From NCBI GenBank assembly GCA_019973155.2, contig BPQB01000015.1, forward strand, positions 124,001 through 188,000: 64,000 bases of DNA, written 5' to 3'. The position numbers and the translations under genes are program-made. Position 1 is the first letter of the stretch. The number at the start of each line of letters is the position of its first letter. This DNA comes from Phanerochaete sordida (Eukaryota > Basidiomycota > Agaricomycetes > Polyporales > Phanerochaetaceae). Below, piece by piece: positions 21,937 through 33,100 of this stretch. The notes below the pieces were generated by a model. That model had not been told where the DNA came from, made no database searches, and saw only the letters and a list, made by a program, of their open reading frames with translations.

Positions 21937-24319
21937 CTACCGGCGGTCGGTCTTGCCCATCTTCCGCTTGCCAGCGAAGAGATGCTTGGGCTGAGACACG
22001 GGAAAGTCAGCGACTAACGGCGAACAACGCAGCTAGGGGAGGAACTCACCATCTTGGTCTTGATCGCACGATCGGCCTCTCCGGCCTTCGCCTGGTAGTT
22101 CCGCTCTCTTTGGCCCAGGTTCCGTAGCTTGACGGCCTTCGCAACTTGCTGTTACACGAATCATGGTCAGCCACCGTCGCAAGCGAAAGCCGCAGAGCAC
22201 TCACAGCCTCGTCCCGCATGCCCGCAAACTGGCGGTTCGTCCGCGGCGCGCGCGCCGACTTGGCGACCGCCGCGCCCGAGTTCGCCTTCGTGCGCTTGCT
22301 CGGCGCCGCGTCCTCGTCGACGTCCATCCACTCGCCCTCGGGCGCGCTCTCGTCGCCGTCGACGTCCATCTCTGCGTCCTCGTCGTCCTCGTCGCGCGTG
22401 CGTTTCCGCTTCGCGCCCGCGACCTTCGCGAGGAGCTCCGCGCGCTCCTGGATGCGGCTCGGGTCGAGGCCCGCTTTTGTCATCTCCGACGTGAGCTCGG
22501 TCAGCGTGCGCAGCCCCGCCGTGCGCGGCAGCTTCGCGCCGTTCTTCATCGCCTTCTTCGAGTCCTGGGACTTGAGCTTCTTCTTCAAGTTGACCTTGGC
22601 CTCCGCGGCTTCCCGCTCGTCCTCGGAGTCGAACTGGGATACCTAAGTCAATCTGCGCACAACTCCGGAGATGGCGATGCTCACCATGTCATCCTCACTC
22701 TCGTAAAAGCCCTCGGCCTCAAGCTTCTCCTCCTCACGTTCCAGAGCCTCCAGCTTCTCCATGATATCAGGGTCGATGAAGTCTGCGATGTTCTTGCCGT
22801 CCATGACTTCGGGGATGATGTCGCTCTTCCAGTCCTCGTTCGCCAACATCCAGTTCTCTGCAAGTATGGAGTTAGCAACTGCATATATGCGGTCCAAACG
22901 AGACAAGACTCACTCTTGAGGTTGATGTTGTACACGCCAGGACCACCCTCCTCGGCCTCAATGTCGCGCTCGAGCTTCCGGCGTTCGGGGTCATCCTTGT
23001 CGTACTTCTTCTTCTGCTTGACCGCGTCGGGGATGAACGGCTCCCGCACGAGCTCATCACGGGCCTTGGGCTGTGCGACGTGCAGGCGGTTGAGGATCGA
23101 GTTGACCTTGTTGCCCTTGAGCTTCGCTTCTACACGGTGCTCGAGCAGGGCGTCGCACGCCTTGTTCTTGAGGTCCATGACGCCCTCGTCGGTGTAGCAT
23201 GACGTCTGAACGTTGAGCACGCCCTCGCTGTTGATGATCTCGTCGACGAAAGCGCGGTTCTCGGGCGTCAGGTCGTCCAGCCGCGTGACATCGATTTTGT
23301 TCATGACGAGCATGACGGGCTTGTTCGCGAACAAGGGCTTGATGGAGTGGAAGAGCTTGCACTGCGCGAGGTCAGGAAACATCTCACTGCAGGGTCATAC
23401 GGAGAACGCACCTGAGCTTCGACTGTGTAACCGCACTGCTCACTAAGATCCATGAAGTAGAGAACGCACGCCTTCAAGTGCGCGAGAGCGGTGATACTCT
23501 GCATCTCAATGGTGTTCATGTCTTCTAGAGGGTGATCGAGGATTCCGGGGGTATCAATGACCTGCCACCGCATGTAACGGTAGTCAAGGTGACCGACGAA
23601 GAGGGACTTCGTCGTGAAAGCGTACGGCTGGACATCGACATCCGCGCGGGTGACCTTGTTGATGAAGGACGACTTGCCGACGTTCGGGTAGCCGCAGATG
23701 AGGAGGGTACGTGCGGTGGGGTCGATATTGGGGAGACGGGAGATATGCTGCCGGACTTGCTCGAGGTAAGCGAGTGGGTCCTTCTGGCGGCGCATGATAG
23801 TCGCCATGCTGCAATCCCGTTAATACAATCCCTCTGCCTGACATTTTTCGGGTACGCACCGACCCATCGCAGCACGCTTGAGCTGCTTGCACCGGTACAA
23901 GCTGTCGCCGAACTTGATCAAGCGGACATAATCCTTCGCGACCTGGTCAATTAGATGCCTGGCCGTTCGCAGCTGACCGAGAGCAAGCTTGTAGTGGTTC
24001 TTGTCGTAAAGAACGTTCATCAGGGAGGCCAGGAAGGGGTGAAGGTCCTGTAGGCATATGTTCAGCATCAGGTCAAGCCTCGCAGGGTCTACGGCCGTAC
24101 ATCGAGCATGGGGAACTCCTCCAGGATAGCGCTGAGCTTCTCGTCGAACGAGTCCTGCGTAAACTTCACTTTGCGCATGTAGAAGTTACGGATGCGGCTG
24201 ATTTTGAAGTTTTTGTGGATGACCGTGGGGGTCTTCCGCTGCGTTTTCGAGAGGACAATGTCCAGGAAGTCCGCCGCCGTCGGGACGGGGGCGATGGCCT
24301 TGAGCCCGCTCGTCGACAT
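21937..24319 (-). CDS. NOG1: Nucleolar GTPase NOG1 (671 aa)
   Basis: An essential GTPase of 60S ribosomal subunit assembly in nucleolus and nucleoplasm. Exons: 24319-24101, 24047-23860, 23808-23412, 23361-22914, 22857-22685, 22642-22205, 22148-22050, 21990-21937 (2016 nt). The N-terminal helical NOG1 region ([56 protein letters not shown]) precedes the GTPase domain, with G1 [13 protein letters not shown] (about 175), G3 DTPGILDHP, and G4 MNKIDVTRL. The C-terminal part has [18 protein letters not shown], an acidic/basic linker, and ends [22 protein letters not shown] (here [11 protein letters not shown]), the typical NOG1 tail. Length matches the family (about 640-670). The promoter carries a telomere-like box at 24507 and an inserted hAT-like element. 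One intron (22643-22684) is only 42 nt. Confidence 0.97.
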
Positions 24320-24506
24320 CTTGACTCTGGTTGGGGATTACGGTAGAAGTACAGAAAAAAGAGAGTCAAGCAGGACGTGATGAATAGGTCCTGGTTTTTG
24401 GGTGGTCGTCGTGGTCGACGGCGGAGGGGAGCTCGTCGAGGTCGCCGGAGGTCTGGACAAGCGCCCAGAATCGCTTTCAGAAATTTTGGGTGCGGGGATT
24501 GCGCGC

Positions 24507-24517
24507 TAGGGTTAGGG
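24507..24517 (-). promoter_or_regulatory. Telobox-like motif upstream of NOG1
   Basis: TAGGGTTAGGG on the plus strand, CCCTAACCCTA in the NOG1 direction, 188-198 bp before the NOG1 ATG. Telomere-repeat-like boxes bound by Tbf1-type Myb proteins occur upstream of ribosome-biogenesis and snoRNA genes in yeasts, and teloboxes occur upstream of translation genes in plants. NOG1 is a ribosome-biogenesis gene, so the position makes sense. Binding itself is inferred. Confidence 0.5.
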
Positions 24518-24521
24518 TCTC

Positions 24522-25540
24522 TAGTCTCGTTCCCTGCCTTTGCGAGCGCATCCACGGCAGCCTCCTTGCGGAGTTGATCTGCGATCAATGCTGCCGGTGC
24601 GGGCATCGGCGGAGATTTAATATGGCGAAGCCCTACCTGCGCTACAAAGTCTGGTGAAATTGAACCGTGCGGGTGTGGGTCATCCCCACGAGCCGACGCT
24701 CAGCTCGCTGCTGCCCTACTCTCGCACCCTCCTCCCGTCGTCATGGATAACAGTGCACTGCCATTACATTGAGAATATGTATATAGTTGTACAATATGAT
24801 AATGTTGGCTTAAATATGGGGCTGAAACTTCGAACTGAGGCATAGGATCGCGTCACCGTGGCTCCTGGCGGGGGAGGGACGTCGCGTGAACTGAGCGCTA
24901 TAGACGATGACTAGGGACGTGAGATGGCGGAGATGTCGGGGGAGCATTCGAGAGCTTACCTTCCGAGATACCGCCTGCTCAATGTCGGCTTCAGGCACAC
25001 TGGTAGACAGCCTATCAGACAAGCGCATACATGCATAACTCCAGCTACGCACCTGAAGGCCATCGAAGCCGCCCTTCCTAGCCGGCCTCCTGACAAGATC
25101 TGAGGGTGTACTCCACGCTTTGCGCAATAGTTATAAGGCTGTCGCGTCCCGCAGCCTTCGCGGAACGCGTGTCATGCAGAGCTTCACGCGAGTCGCAGTA
25201 TTGGTTGCTGTCTGCAAGGATTGCGACCACGGTGGAAAAAAAAGGCGTCTGCAGGCGACCTCTGGGTAAACAGAGATAGCTAGGCGCGGTGTAGCATAGA
25301 TAGGGAGAGCGTAGGGGACGAGTCATGGTGGTATGCGCGGGGAAGAAGCAGGCGTCTGGCCGGGAACGTAGTACGCGACGAGGCCACGTGGGGATGACCC
25401 ACACTCGCGCGGTTCAAACTCACCAGACGTTCGATCCCCAACTGAACCTTTCACGGGTTGTAGACCCGATTAGGTTCCCGACAGGCTGGTCCTGTCGGAG
25501 TTTGGTTCAGGTGGGGATCGAACGTCTGGGAACGAGACTA
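24522..25540. mobile_element. Non-autonomous hAT-like DNA transposon (MITE-like), 1,019 bp
   Basis: The ends are a perfect 13-bp terminal inverted repeat: TAGTCTCGTTCCC at 24522-24534 and its reverse complement GGGAACGAGACTA at 25528-25540. The element is flanked by a perfect 8-bp direct repeat AGGGTCTC (24514-24521 and 25541-25548), the target-site duplication length of hAT elements. Inside there are 42-bp subterminal inverted repeats (24649-24690 and 25387-25428; 38 of 42 positions match) and a fold-back near the right end. No open frame resembles a transposase, so it is presumed mobilised in trans. It sits immediately upstream of NOG1. A shorter relative with the same ends lies at 36116-36304. 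Confidence 0.85.
25423..25529. repeat. Fold-back inside the right end of the 24.5 kb element
   Basis: A 26-nt arm at 25423-25448 (CCAGACGTTCGATCCCCAAC then TGAACC) is repeated inverted at 25504-25529 with one mismatch. The 55-nt loop contains a perfect 8-bp hairpin CCGACAGG/CCTGTCGG at 25478-25498. The GTTCGATCCCC string resembles a tRNA T-loop, but no cloverleaf can be drawn. Confidence 0.75.
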
Positions 25541-25548
25541 AGGGTCTC

Positions 25549-26909
25549 ATCAAAGTGATGCTTCCGAGGCTGCCGCCTGATATGGAAGGCTGTGCGCTGC
25601 ATATGGAAGGTGACAACGTTCCGAGATCCCCGTGCTGCCTGCGCTGGCCATCTCGGCCCTGGCGATGCAGCAAAGCATCATAAAAACAAAGTGAGCAGGT
25701 TACAACTGCCTCCGGCTAAGAAGGTTTTACACTAGATAGCAGTTTTCACGAGGATCGTGCACATGTCGCCACGGAGGATGGACGAGAAAGGCTATCGTGT
25801 ATGTCGCAGCCAGAACGCCCTGACTACTATCAATTTGATCCCTCGTAAGTCATTGTAGGAGCACATGAAGTCCGTATCGGAGGCCGCGACCGCCGGTGGG
25901 GAACCATTCCTTGATCAGGGAGCAGCGCGGACCAAGCGCGGACCACGGTATGCCGGAACACGAAGGAAGCCGCAAGCGCCGCCGCGAGCTGCGCAACCAT
26001 GAGAAGCACGAACGCGATGCATGCAGCGCAAAGCGATGCGGCAGCAATCAGCCATGGGAGGATTAATTACCCGTACCACTTTCCTTAATCATGGAGCTGC
26101 CATTGTGGCGCGGCCACGGCCTTTTCAATCGTAGATAGATAAAGCCTCATGCGGGGGTCCTCGGGAAGTGACACACGAGCTTGGTAATGGAGCCGAGGGG
26201 ATGACGCTGCGGTCGACAAAGAAAGAGCATCCCGACGCACAGGAGGCTGAGACAGAGGTGGTGTGACGTGGCTCCTGAGCTAGTAGGGCGAAGGGGATAG
26301 GGTCGTCACCCGCTAAGCTTTACTGCTGGTACGGTATGACTGTGTTTTCCATATACGCTTGCGCTCTGTGCTGTCATAGCAGCGTGTTGATGTTAGCACA
26401 AGGTCCAGGCAATTACAGAGATCACGACTCACTTCTCGAAGCTGCTCGCAGCCTCGGAGCAGCGCGGCGTAACCCGCCCAGCGCATCCAATCTTTCTGGT
26501 ACCACGCTGGCCGCGTCTCCGAAATGAGATGCGGAGTGGTACTCCGCCGGGACTGAGCGCGATTGGTGAATGTGATGACGGCGCGGACACTGTGCGCGCT
26601 GGGCGGGAAGGCGTGTGCCATGCGGTGGGCGGCGAGTGCGTGGCGGAAGGATGGAGACGGTTCCCAGAGATGTCGAGTTCGCAACTTTGACTGGAGCCAG
26701 AAGCACGGGAGAGCGTGTGCCTGACAATCAGCGGCTGTGCCTGCTGTGGATAAACGCCGTCTGCTTGCCTTTCTCCCATCAACAGCGGAGTCCTTCCGTG
26801 GGACGTCCTCGCAGCGCCTAACATATCTTACTGCCCCTTCAATCTATATAATGTAAGTACCTCGTGTCCCTCGCCCTCTCTGGCTGACAATCCCTACCAC
26901 TACCCATCC
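25549..26909. other. Intergenic, 1.36 kb, with TATA box for the G-alpha-like gene
   Basis: No gene was recognised; short frames on both strands lack family features. A TATA-like TATATAA at 26845-26851 lies 59 bp before the ATG of the G-alpha-like gene and probably belongs to its promoter. Confidence 0.5.
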
Positions 26910-29471
26910 ATGTCCAGACGAGCAAGCATTTCGGTCTACCACGCCGACGAGCTTCCCACCGGCGATGAAGAGGCCAGGCGTATTTCAAACGCCATCGACG
27001 AAGAACTACGGGTACGTTCATCGAGCAGTGATCCTTTGCAGTCAACTGACAAGATGTTGAGATAGCAAGAGAAGGAACTGCGAAAGAAGAAAGCTGCGAG
27101 AGAAGTAAAAGGTGGGCTGCAGCACTACCTGCGACACGTCTTTGACAGAATCACCATTCGGAGACCGCTTTTTGCGCGCGGCGTCCGACTAAGTGCGCAG
27201 TCCGTGGGCAGTGCTCGCTCTCAGACACGACCGTGCCCCTGCTGGGGCAGTGGGTCTGCCGCCGCGTCCTGCTGCGACCCCGTTACCAGGGCAGGGCAGG
27301 CATGCAGCAACCGCGTGATTTATTGCACAATAAATCTCACCGCCAGCGCGGTGGTGTTGCATGGCACACGGCACCTGGCCTTGGAACACCTGATCTCGCC
27401 TCGTTCCTGCCCCACTCATTTCCACATACCTGCAGGCTTATCTTGTGTTCCGGTGCTGACCACGCCTTCGCCCAGTGATGCTTCTTGGCCAGGCAGAATC
27501 AGGCAAATCAACGCTCCAAAAGCAGTTCCAGCTCTACTACGCCTCGCATAGTCTCGACCAAGAGCGTCCACTATGGCGACCGATTGTCTATTCCAACATC
27601 CTCAAGGCGCTCCGCATGCTCATGGTGGAACTCGACCGGCGATACGGTTCAGGCACCGAAGGCCCTGGATCTACGCCTGCCTCTAACTCAATCCTAGAGG
27701 GCTCTCCTGAGCCCTCCGATCCGCTGTCCGACCCCGTGTCGGTCTACCCACCGGAGCTGCTCGCAATGCTGCCGCCCCTGCAGTCGCTCGTCGACCAGGA
27801 GGACGCGCTCGCGTCCGAGCTCTCCGGCGGCGTCAAGGTCACAGGGCGGTCGGGGGTCTTCGTGCGCGCGGGCTGGCAGGCTCTGATCACGCCGAACCGG
27901 GCCTGGCCCATCGCAGACATCCGCGACACGGCGAACCGGCCGACCGCGGTGACGAATCTGGTGGCAGGCTCCCTGCTGCATGCCCAGGGCGTCATTGCGC
28001 AGTTCTGGGCCCACCCGCTCGTCCGCGCGCTCGTCACGGCCAGCAAGGTGCGGCTCGAGGAGTCGGCGGCCTTGTGCGTACCTGAGCCGAAGCAGGCCCG
28101 TCCCCTGCCGCGCACACGCCCGCTGACACGTTGTCCGCTCTAGCTTCCTCAACAACATCCATAGGATAGCCCAGGCCGATTATACGCCTTCGACAGGTAC
28201 GCGCCCTGCTTCTGCCGCGCGTTCGGTCTCCCGCGGACGCTGACTGCTCAGAGGACGTGCTGCACGTCCGTCTCCAGACCCTGGGGGTGACAGAACATTC
28301 GATCGACATCGATATCGGCGGAGTACGGTTCAACTGGCTGCTGTACGACGTTGGAGGTGCCGTACGTGCCGCCGCCTGCTTGCTCTGCGCGCTGATCTTT
28401 TACTGACCGCTCTTGCGTTTAGCGCGGCCAGGCGAGTACATCCTTTCACACGGTAGCTGCGCCCATTGCTAAGCCTCGCCCGTTCCCTGGGCTCTGATAT
28501 ATTAGCGGCCGTCATGGGTCCCATACTTCGAAGACGGTGAGCATTCCCAGATTCCACTTCTCACTGTTGCTATGCCGGCCAGGACGTCGGGCACCCGCTC
28601 TCCTTGCTTCCCACTCGACCCTTCTCCGTCAGAGCTGAGCCGTCCTCGGCAGGGGCAGCAAGGGCCTCCGCCTCGTGCTCGTTCCGCTGTCCCTGTTACT
28701 CACACGAGCCCTTCATTTGCCCTTATGCAGCGACGGCGATAATATTTCTTGCGCCCATGAGCGCGTTCGACCAGGTACGCGCGCTGCTTCCCACTCGCGG
28801 GCAATGAGCTCACCGCGTTCCTTCTCGGTCCTTTTCGCTCGTGTGTGTCCGGCGCGGCACAGTACCTCGAAGAAGACCCGCGCACCAATCGGATCGACGA
28901 TTCGCTGCAGCTCTTCACGGCGATTTGCCAGAACAAGCTTCTCGCCAAGGCCGCGCTCGTGTTGATGCTCAACAAGGTGCGTACCTTGCGTGGCCCGGAC
29001 GCCGCACGCTGACCGCCAGCGCGTGGCGCGCTCGCAGGCCGATCTCCTGAAGAAGAAGCTCGAGGCTGGGATCCGTGTCCGGAAATAGTGCGTGTGTCCG
29101 TGCGACGCTGGGCCGCCAGTCTGACCCGCCGGCAGCATCTCCTCGTACGGCGACAGGCCCAATACCTACGAGGAGGTTTCCGAGTACTTCCGCGCGCATT
29201 TCATCCAGACGCACCGGCGGAAGGACGTCTCACACCGGGTGCTGTACACGGTGCGCGCACCCACGCTTCGCTCGGGAGCCGCGTCCTGACCCACCCGCGC
29301 GCTGCAGCACTTCACGGCGCTGCTCGACATCAAGGCGACACAGTCGATTATCATCAGCGGTGCGCGGCTCCTTCCGTATGTCCCCCCGCGTCTTCTCTGA
29401 CGCGGTCTCCGCCGAGCCCAGTTGGTGAGGCTATCATGCGGCAGCATCTGGCCTCGGTGGGCCTTTCGTAG
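26910..29471 (+). CDS. Divergent heterotrimeric G-protein alpha-like subunit (457 aa)
   Basis: Exons: 26910-27011, 27066-27111, 27476-28073, 28144-28196, 28252-28361, 28423-28431, 28506-28536, 28731-28774, 28863-28976, 29038-29087, 29136-29250, 29308-29359, 29422-29471 (1374 nt). P-loop GQAESGKST is at 54-62 and the helical domain contains a long insertion rich in Pro/Ser/Gly. Switch I is VRLQTLGV, switch II DVGGARGQR, followed by WVPYFEDATAIIFLAPMSAFDQ-like sequence, with guanine site LNKADLL. Against canonical G-alpha, the switch I Thr that binds magnesium is Leu, the catalytic Gln of DVGGQ is Ala, and the TCAT loop is degenerate. There is no Gly2 for myristoylation (start MSRRASIS). Nucleotide binding is likely, normal GTP hydrolysis doubtful. 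Such atypical G-alpha-like genes are known to be expanded in polypores. Exon 6 is 9 nt and the next intron appears to be GC-AG. Confidence 0.9.
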
Positions 29472-30174
29472 GTTAGGTTCTGTTCGACCTCGGATCAGCC
29501 GTCCTCGGCGGGCCCCTGGTGCCTATCGATCTTCGTGGCAGCTGTCTGTGTTGTCATTGGCCGTCCGACGACCGTGGTCGGTCAGCCTGCCAGACATGGA
29601 TGTGTAAGCTAATTGTGAACATTGTTGTACATATTCCATGACGCGAGCATTCGCACGATGTAAGCGATGTATTCTTTGCACGAAGGTTACGAATGAAGGG
29701 AGTGCTGCACGCAGGAGCCGTAACCTTCGGCGGAAGACCCTGCGCAAGGCGCTCGTTACTAGGCTCAAGCTCAAGCTCACACTAGGGCCAGGAACGCCGT
29801 CCCCGCAAGTCATACAGGCCTCAAGAAGAAAGCACGTAATGTCATGAATTCCTTGTATTCTAACGCAATGTCTTATACACGAAGGCGAAGTAGGGGTGGG
29901 CACAAGTACAAAGGAAGGAACTGATCATGGTACAAAAAATCAGAGCTCGAGCAATAATATAAATATGAGACGAGGGAGGATAGGATGTGGAATAGGAGAC
30001 GGAGTGCCAGGTGGCGCCCCGATTTACACGAGCATAAGCTAAAAGGTATACGAATCCAGACAGCAACGAGAAGCGAGGCAAGGATAGAGAGCGAGGAAGT
30101 GAGAGCGAGCATAGACAGAGTACATACACGATCCGTCGTCCATAGCGAACGAAGGAGTAGGATTGGTTCCAGAC
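29472..30174. other. Convergent intergenic region, 703 bp
   Basis: It lies between the stops of the G-alpha-like gene and aminopeptidase P. It is AT-richer than the flanking coding sequence, as expected for 3' UTRs. No gene or repeat was recognised. Confidence 0.55.
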
Positions 30175-33100
30175 TCAATCCCAGTCTACTGCGAGGCCCT
30201 TGACGAGCGGCTTGGCGAGACCAATGTCTCGACTGGCCTCTCGCTTAAGCCACATGAGAGCGCGTTTGTCTTCGCGCAGGTATGGCTCGAGAACTTCGAG
30301 GCAGCGGCGGTTGTGATCCTGAGAAAGGGCCAGTTGAGTCGACGGCTCGCGAGTCCGAGCTCCGAGGACGTACCTTGAGCCACTGCTTTTCGTCCTTCGA
30401 CAGCGCGTCGGCGTTGACCATCTTCGTCTGGATGGGCACACACGTCAGGCGCTCGAAGCCGAGCCAGATGTGGCCGTTGAACTCGTGCTTGGTCTGAACG
30501 CAAAGTTAGCGCCGCACTGCGTACCCGAGTCCGAGCGGACATACCGTAACGCGCTTCACGAACAGCGCCGACTCGATGCGCATGCCCCAGTGGTTCGCCT
30601 TGTCTGAAACGTTGGTCAGCTACAATCAATACGACACGGGGAGCGTTCTCTTACAAAAGCCTGGCTCATTAGTAATGACGTGCCCGGGAACAAGGGCGAC
30701 GTCGCTCGAAAAGCCGTGCGGGCCTTCGTGCACGTTGAGGAATGATCCGAACCCGTGTCCGGTGCCATGCTGAGGTAGCGAGCGGAGCGGTAAGTCAAGG
30801 GTACCACTAAAACTCTATCGGAACGGGGACGCACCATGTAGTTGAGACCGTCTTTCCAGAGCGCCTTCCGCGCTAACACGTCCAGCTGCTTGCCAGGAGT
30901 CCCCTCAGGGAAGACCGCGCTGTCGATTGCAATCTGCGGCAAGGTCAGGCCAAGCGAAGCTTAATATCGATAACACTTACATGACCCTGCAAGACGCGGG
31001 TATATGCTTCAATCATCTCGGGCGTCGGTCGGTCGAAGATAATCGTCCGAGTAGTGTCGCACGTCCCGTCCAGGTATTGCCCTCCGGAGTCGCTGTCACA
31101 AATTAATGAGCGTCCAGCGGAATGGAAGTCAAAATTAGTCAGCTTACTTCAGGTACGGCGTGTCACGCTCGAGCATGATCTCGTCGTTCTTGTGCGGAAC
31201 GTAGTGCGGCAACGCCGCGTTCGCGCCCGTCGCTGAGATATTCTCGTACGCAAGACCTCTGTAATTCTTGCCCATCCTCCGGAACTCGGTCAGGCGCCAC
31301 GCCGCCTCGTACTCCGTGATGCTGTAGCCCTGGCTCATCTTGTACTCGAGCCATGCGAGCCAGCGGACGTAGGCGACGCCGTCACGAACGTACGCGGCCT
31401 TGAGACCCTCGATCTCTATCGGGGTCTTGACAGCCTTCCACTCCTCTATGATCGAGGGTAGGACGGTGTATCGGTAGGATGTGAGCATGAGGGAGAGTGC
31501 GTAGGAGGTCTGTGGAGTGATGATAATCTAACAGCATCCGGTAAGCGAACCGCAACAGCTGGAAGCGGGATGAAGTAGCATACCCGACCTTCGCCCCATT
31601 CCTTCCTCCGCATGAACGTCCAGACGTCATTGTAGTCACGCCGCTGGACGTTGATCGATTTGAGGTACTCGTCGACGCCGTCAGAGATCTTGGCGGCATC
31701 AATGAACAGAACAGTCTGTTCAATCGACACGAACAGATATGCATGGAAGACGGGGTTGAACGGGATATCGTCGCCGCGCAGGTTGAGGACCCAGGCTGCG
31801 AAAACAAGTCAGCCTCCCGCCGCTTGTGCCCAAGCGACACTCACCGATACATGCCAGGTTCGATACCAGCGTACCAATCTGCATCTGCGCAGCGGTCGGT
31901 GGATCCTTCGAATAGCTCGGGACAGAAGGCGGCTGCGCCCTAATCCACTCCTTCAGCTTCGCCAACTTCTTGTTCGCTTCTTGGCCGGTGTACTTCAGCG
32001 GTTGCACGTACACGGCCTCCTTCGACCTCGGGGGCTTGTCCTTCCAGATGAGATCGACGAGGTTCTGCGGTGGATAAAACAGCTTCGAGCCCTTAGATTG
32101 GAGCTGGGAGTTGAGAAGGACCGCCTTCTCGTGCGCGAGCATCCGCGCATCAATGCCGATACGGGAGTCCTTCGCACGGGCGACAAGGAAGTCGATCCAG
32201 TCTGTCGGCCCGCCTACTGACCCGCCTTCGACGAGATTCCAGTTGGTATCGAGCTGCGTGCGGGCCTGAAGCCAGTACCGCGAGTCGGTGACGAGGTACG
32301 CAGTAGTCTTTGAGACAACGGCAACTCCAGCGGAGCCAGTGAATCTATCTCGAACATGAGCCGCGCCATGAAATCAAACACTTAAGTAGGACGTACCCGG
32401 ATATCCACTCGCGACGCTTGTCACTGACGGCGACATATTCGGAGCCATGAGCATCCTCACTCGGGATGATACTATGAATGAAGTGTCAGCCAACGCGTTA
32501 GTCTCGTCGCTCGGTGAGACAAAACGCACTAGTAATCCAGATCATCTTTCTTCATCAGCTCCCTAAGGGCATTCAGGCGGTCGGTGGTGTCGTGGCGTTG
32601 GTAGATGTCCTGGTCGTTCATCTTCCTCTCGAGCGCGGACCCCACCAACGTCGCCGACGAACCCGTCGACTGATAAGTCGGCCGCCGCTGCAAAGCGACA
32701 GCAGCTGCTGATGCGGGAGCGATTTGATCGATCGCCTCGGTGAACTTGCTACCACTAGAGGTGTGGGTGCGAGACCCGGAGCCTCTGCTCTGCTTGCTCT
32801 CCTTGCTCTGGCCACTCGAACCAGAAGCCTGAGAGCGGAAGGTGTTCGAGCGAGAGTGTTGATTCCCGGCAGGGTTGGTGTAGGACAAAGACGCGAGATC
32901 GGTCCCTGCTTGACGCATCTGCATCTGCTGTCCGTGCGCACCGTCGTGCTCTGCAGGAGCATTGTGTGACCCCATAGAGCTTGATGAACCGAAGGGCGAT
33001 CGGTACAGAGGCGGTCGCGAGCTGTCTGTGTCGGGATCGACGAGGTCCAGGGAAGGCTGCTGCGGATGCTGCCTCTCGTACTCCCGCTCCCTCTCTTTCT

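Noticed and set aside
24166..24606. Minus-strand open frame of 146 codons starting MPAPAALIADQL upstream of NOG1
   Set aside because: It starts inside the mobile element and runs across the insertion junction into the NOG1 5' region in another frame; it has no family features.
25405..25530. Possible tRNA because of GTTCGATCCCC and GGTTCAAACTC
   Set aside because: No acceptor stem, D-arm or anticodon arm can be drawn; the strings belong to inverted repeats of a mobile element.
27112..27475. Extra exon within the 364-nt intron of the G-alpha-like gene
   Set aside because: The flanking exons join directly to give VKVMLLGQ as in the family; nothing in the intron matches G-alpha sequence.
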